Positions 63,501 through 64,000 of a DNA stretch of 64,000 nt are shown here, piece by piece. The notes beneath the pieces were generated by a model. The model searched no databases. It had not been told where the DNA came from and saw nothing but the letters and a program-made list of their open reading frames with translations. Every line of letters starts with the position of its first letter. Positions within the stretch are counted from its first letter, which is position 1. The position numbers and the translations under genes are program-made. The stretch comes from Acinetobacter parvus DSM 16617 = CIP 108168 (GTDB taxonomy: Bacteria; Pseudomonadota; Gammaproteobacteria; Pseudomonadales; Moraxellaceae): the NCBI RefSeq assembly GCF_000368025.1, contig NZ_KB849212.1, positions 1,334,435 through 1,398,434 of the forward strand, in the 5' to 3' direction.

Positions 63501-64000
63501 ATGAATTCAGTCGAAGAAATTCACGTACCGAGCCTGCAAAAAAGTAAGTACTTCGCCACTATGGCATTGATCATTGCGGTTATAGCATGGATTGGCTTAA
63601 TGGTCGCGGCGCATTTTTTACCTGAATATAAATGGGTCATTCATATTTTTATGTTAGGTGCGGAAGCAGGTGTAGTTGGTGGGCTAGCTGATTGGTACGC
63701 TGTCACTGTGCTTTTCCGTAATCCTTTTGGAAAAATGCCTTTACCCAAACTATTGCGTGACCATACCGAAATCATTCCACGGAATAAGGCTCGAATTGCA
63801 GAATCAATGGGTCGTTTTGTACAAGAAAACTTTTTATCTCCTCAAATTGTTGAACGCAGTTTAAAAAATGCCGACCTCAGTTTGGCCGTCGGTCAATGGC
63901 TAGCTACCCCTCAAAATAACCAGCAAGTCGTACAGATGATTCAACATACTGTACCGAAAATTTTTGAATTTGTGAGCCAAGATCAAATTGCCCACTTTGT
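63501..64000 (+). CDS. DUF445 family membrane protein, 5' part
   Basis: First 166 residues only; the window ends inside the gene. A transmembrane segment (about 19-42), then GAEAGVVGGLADWYAVTVLFRNPFGKMPLP, which is the DUF445 signature, then PRNKARIAESMGRFVQENFLSP. Function unknown. ATG 63501 follows AAGGATG; it lies 18 bp after the lipoprotein gene. Confidence 0.93.
   Translation, partial: MNSVEEIHVPSLQKSKYFATMALIIAVIAWIGLMVAAHFLPEYKWVIHIFMLGAEAGVVGGLADWYAVTVLFRNPFGKMPLPKLLRDHTEIIPRNKARIAESMGRFVQENFLSPQIVERSLKNADLSLAVGQWLATPQNNQQVVQMIQHTVPKIFEFVSQDQIAHF

Overview
The window looks like a chromosomal segment of an Acinetobacter species (Moraxellaceae). The evidence is moderate to low GC, the dcw fragment murG-murC-ddl-ftsQ-ftsA-ftsZ followed by lpxC, a crc/pyrE divergent pair, a glmM-pdxH-recJ cluster, and protein sequences that look Acinetobacter-like throughout. 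Most of it is ordinary core genome. No rRNA, tRNA or CRISPR array was seen.

Layout. 1-1.06 kb: left-end half of an IS605-type transposon (divergent tnpA and a tnpB cut by the window edge). 1.1-9.8 kb: acs, a DUF805 protein, an MscS channel, rsmE-waaA, an ArsR/old-yellow-enzyme pair, and prfB with its programmed frameshift. 10-16.3 kb: a porin, recJ, pdxH, glmM, guaB. 16.4-18.5 kb: a stand-alone ODP-type metallo-hydrolase and a TMEM165/GDT1 exporter behind a yybP-ykoY-type (Mn2+) riboswitch. 18.6-23.3 kb: aceE-aceF. 23.5-33 kb: an M23 peptidase, a DciA-like protein, lpxC and the division/peptidoglycan genes. 33-35.6 kb: gshB, a glutathione peroxidase divergent from an OhrR-type regulator across a perfect palindrome, and a small DUF3565 protein.

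35.6-38.2 kb is an AT-rich accessory island: a uracil-DNA-glycosylase-fold protein immediately followed by a macrodomain protein, a Doc-type toxin with an unusual small antitoxin, and an orphan 111-residue protein. This is the best candidate for an undescribed system. 38.2-49.7 kb: pyrE/crc, an ArsC-like protein, DUF2147, an esterase, a diguanylate cyclase, a truncated glutathione S-transferase abutting dsbD, outer-membrane proteins, a ribosome hibernation factor, a Tsx-like channel and a GNAT acetyltransferase. 49.7-55.3 kb: the urea ABC transporter urtABCDE. 55.5-64 kb: parE-yqiA, a lipase-like hydrolase, a ~316 bp IS605-type MITE, dsbB-gshA, DUF924, a lipoprotein and the start of a DUF445 gene.

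Themes. Envelope biogenesis and division genes (waaA, lpxC, glmM, murC, murG, ddl, ftsQAZ) share the window with thiol/redox genes (gshA, gshB, gpx, ohrR, dsbB, dsbD, nemA-like, arsR). The IS605 left end at 1.03 kb and the MITE left end at 59.70 kb share a hairpin and flanks (opposite orientation), so the two elements belong to one mobile family. Positions were read by eye. Functional calls rest on motif recognition, not database searches.
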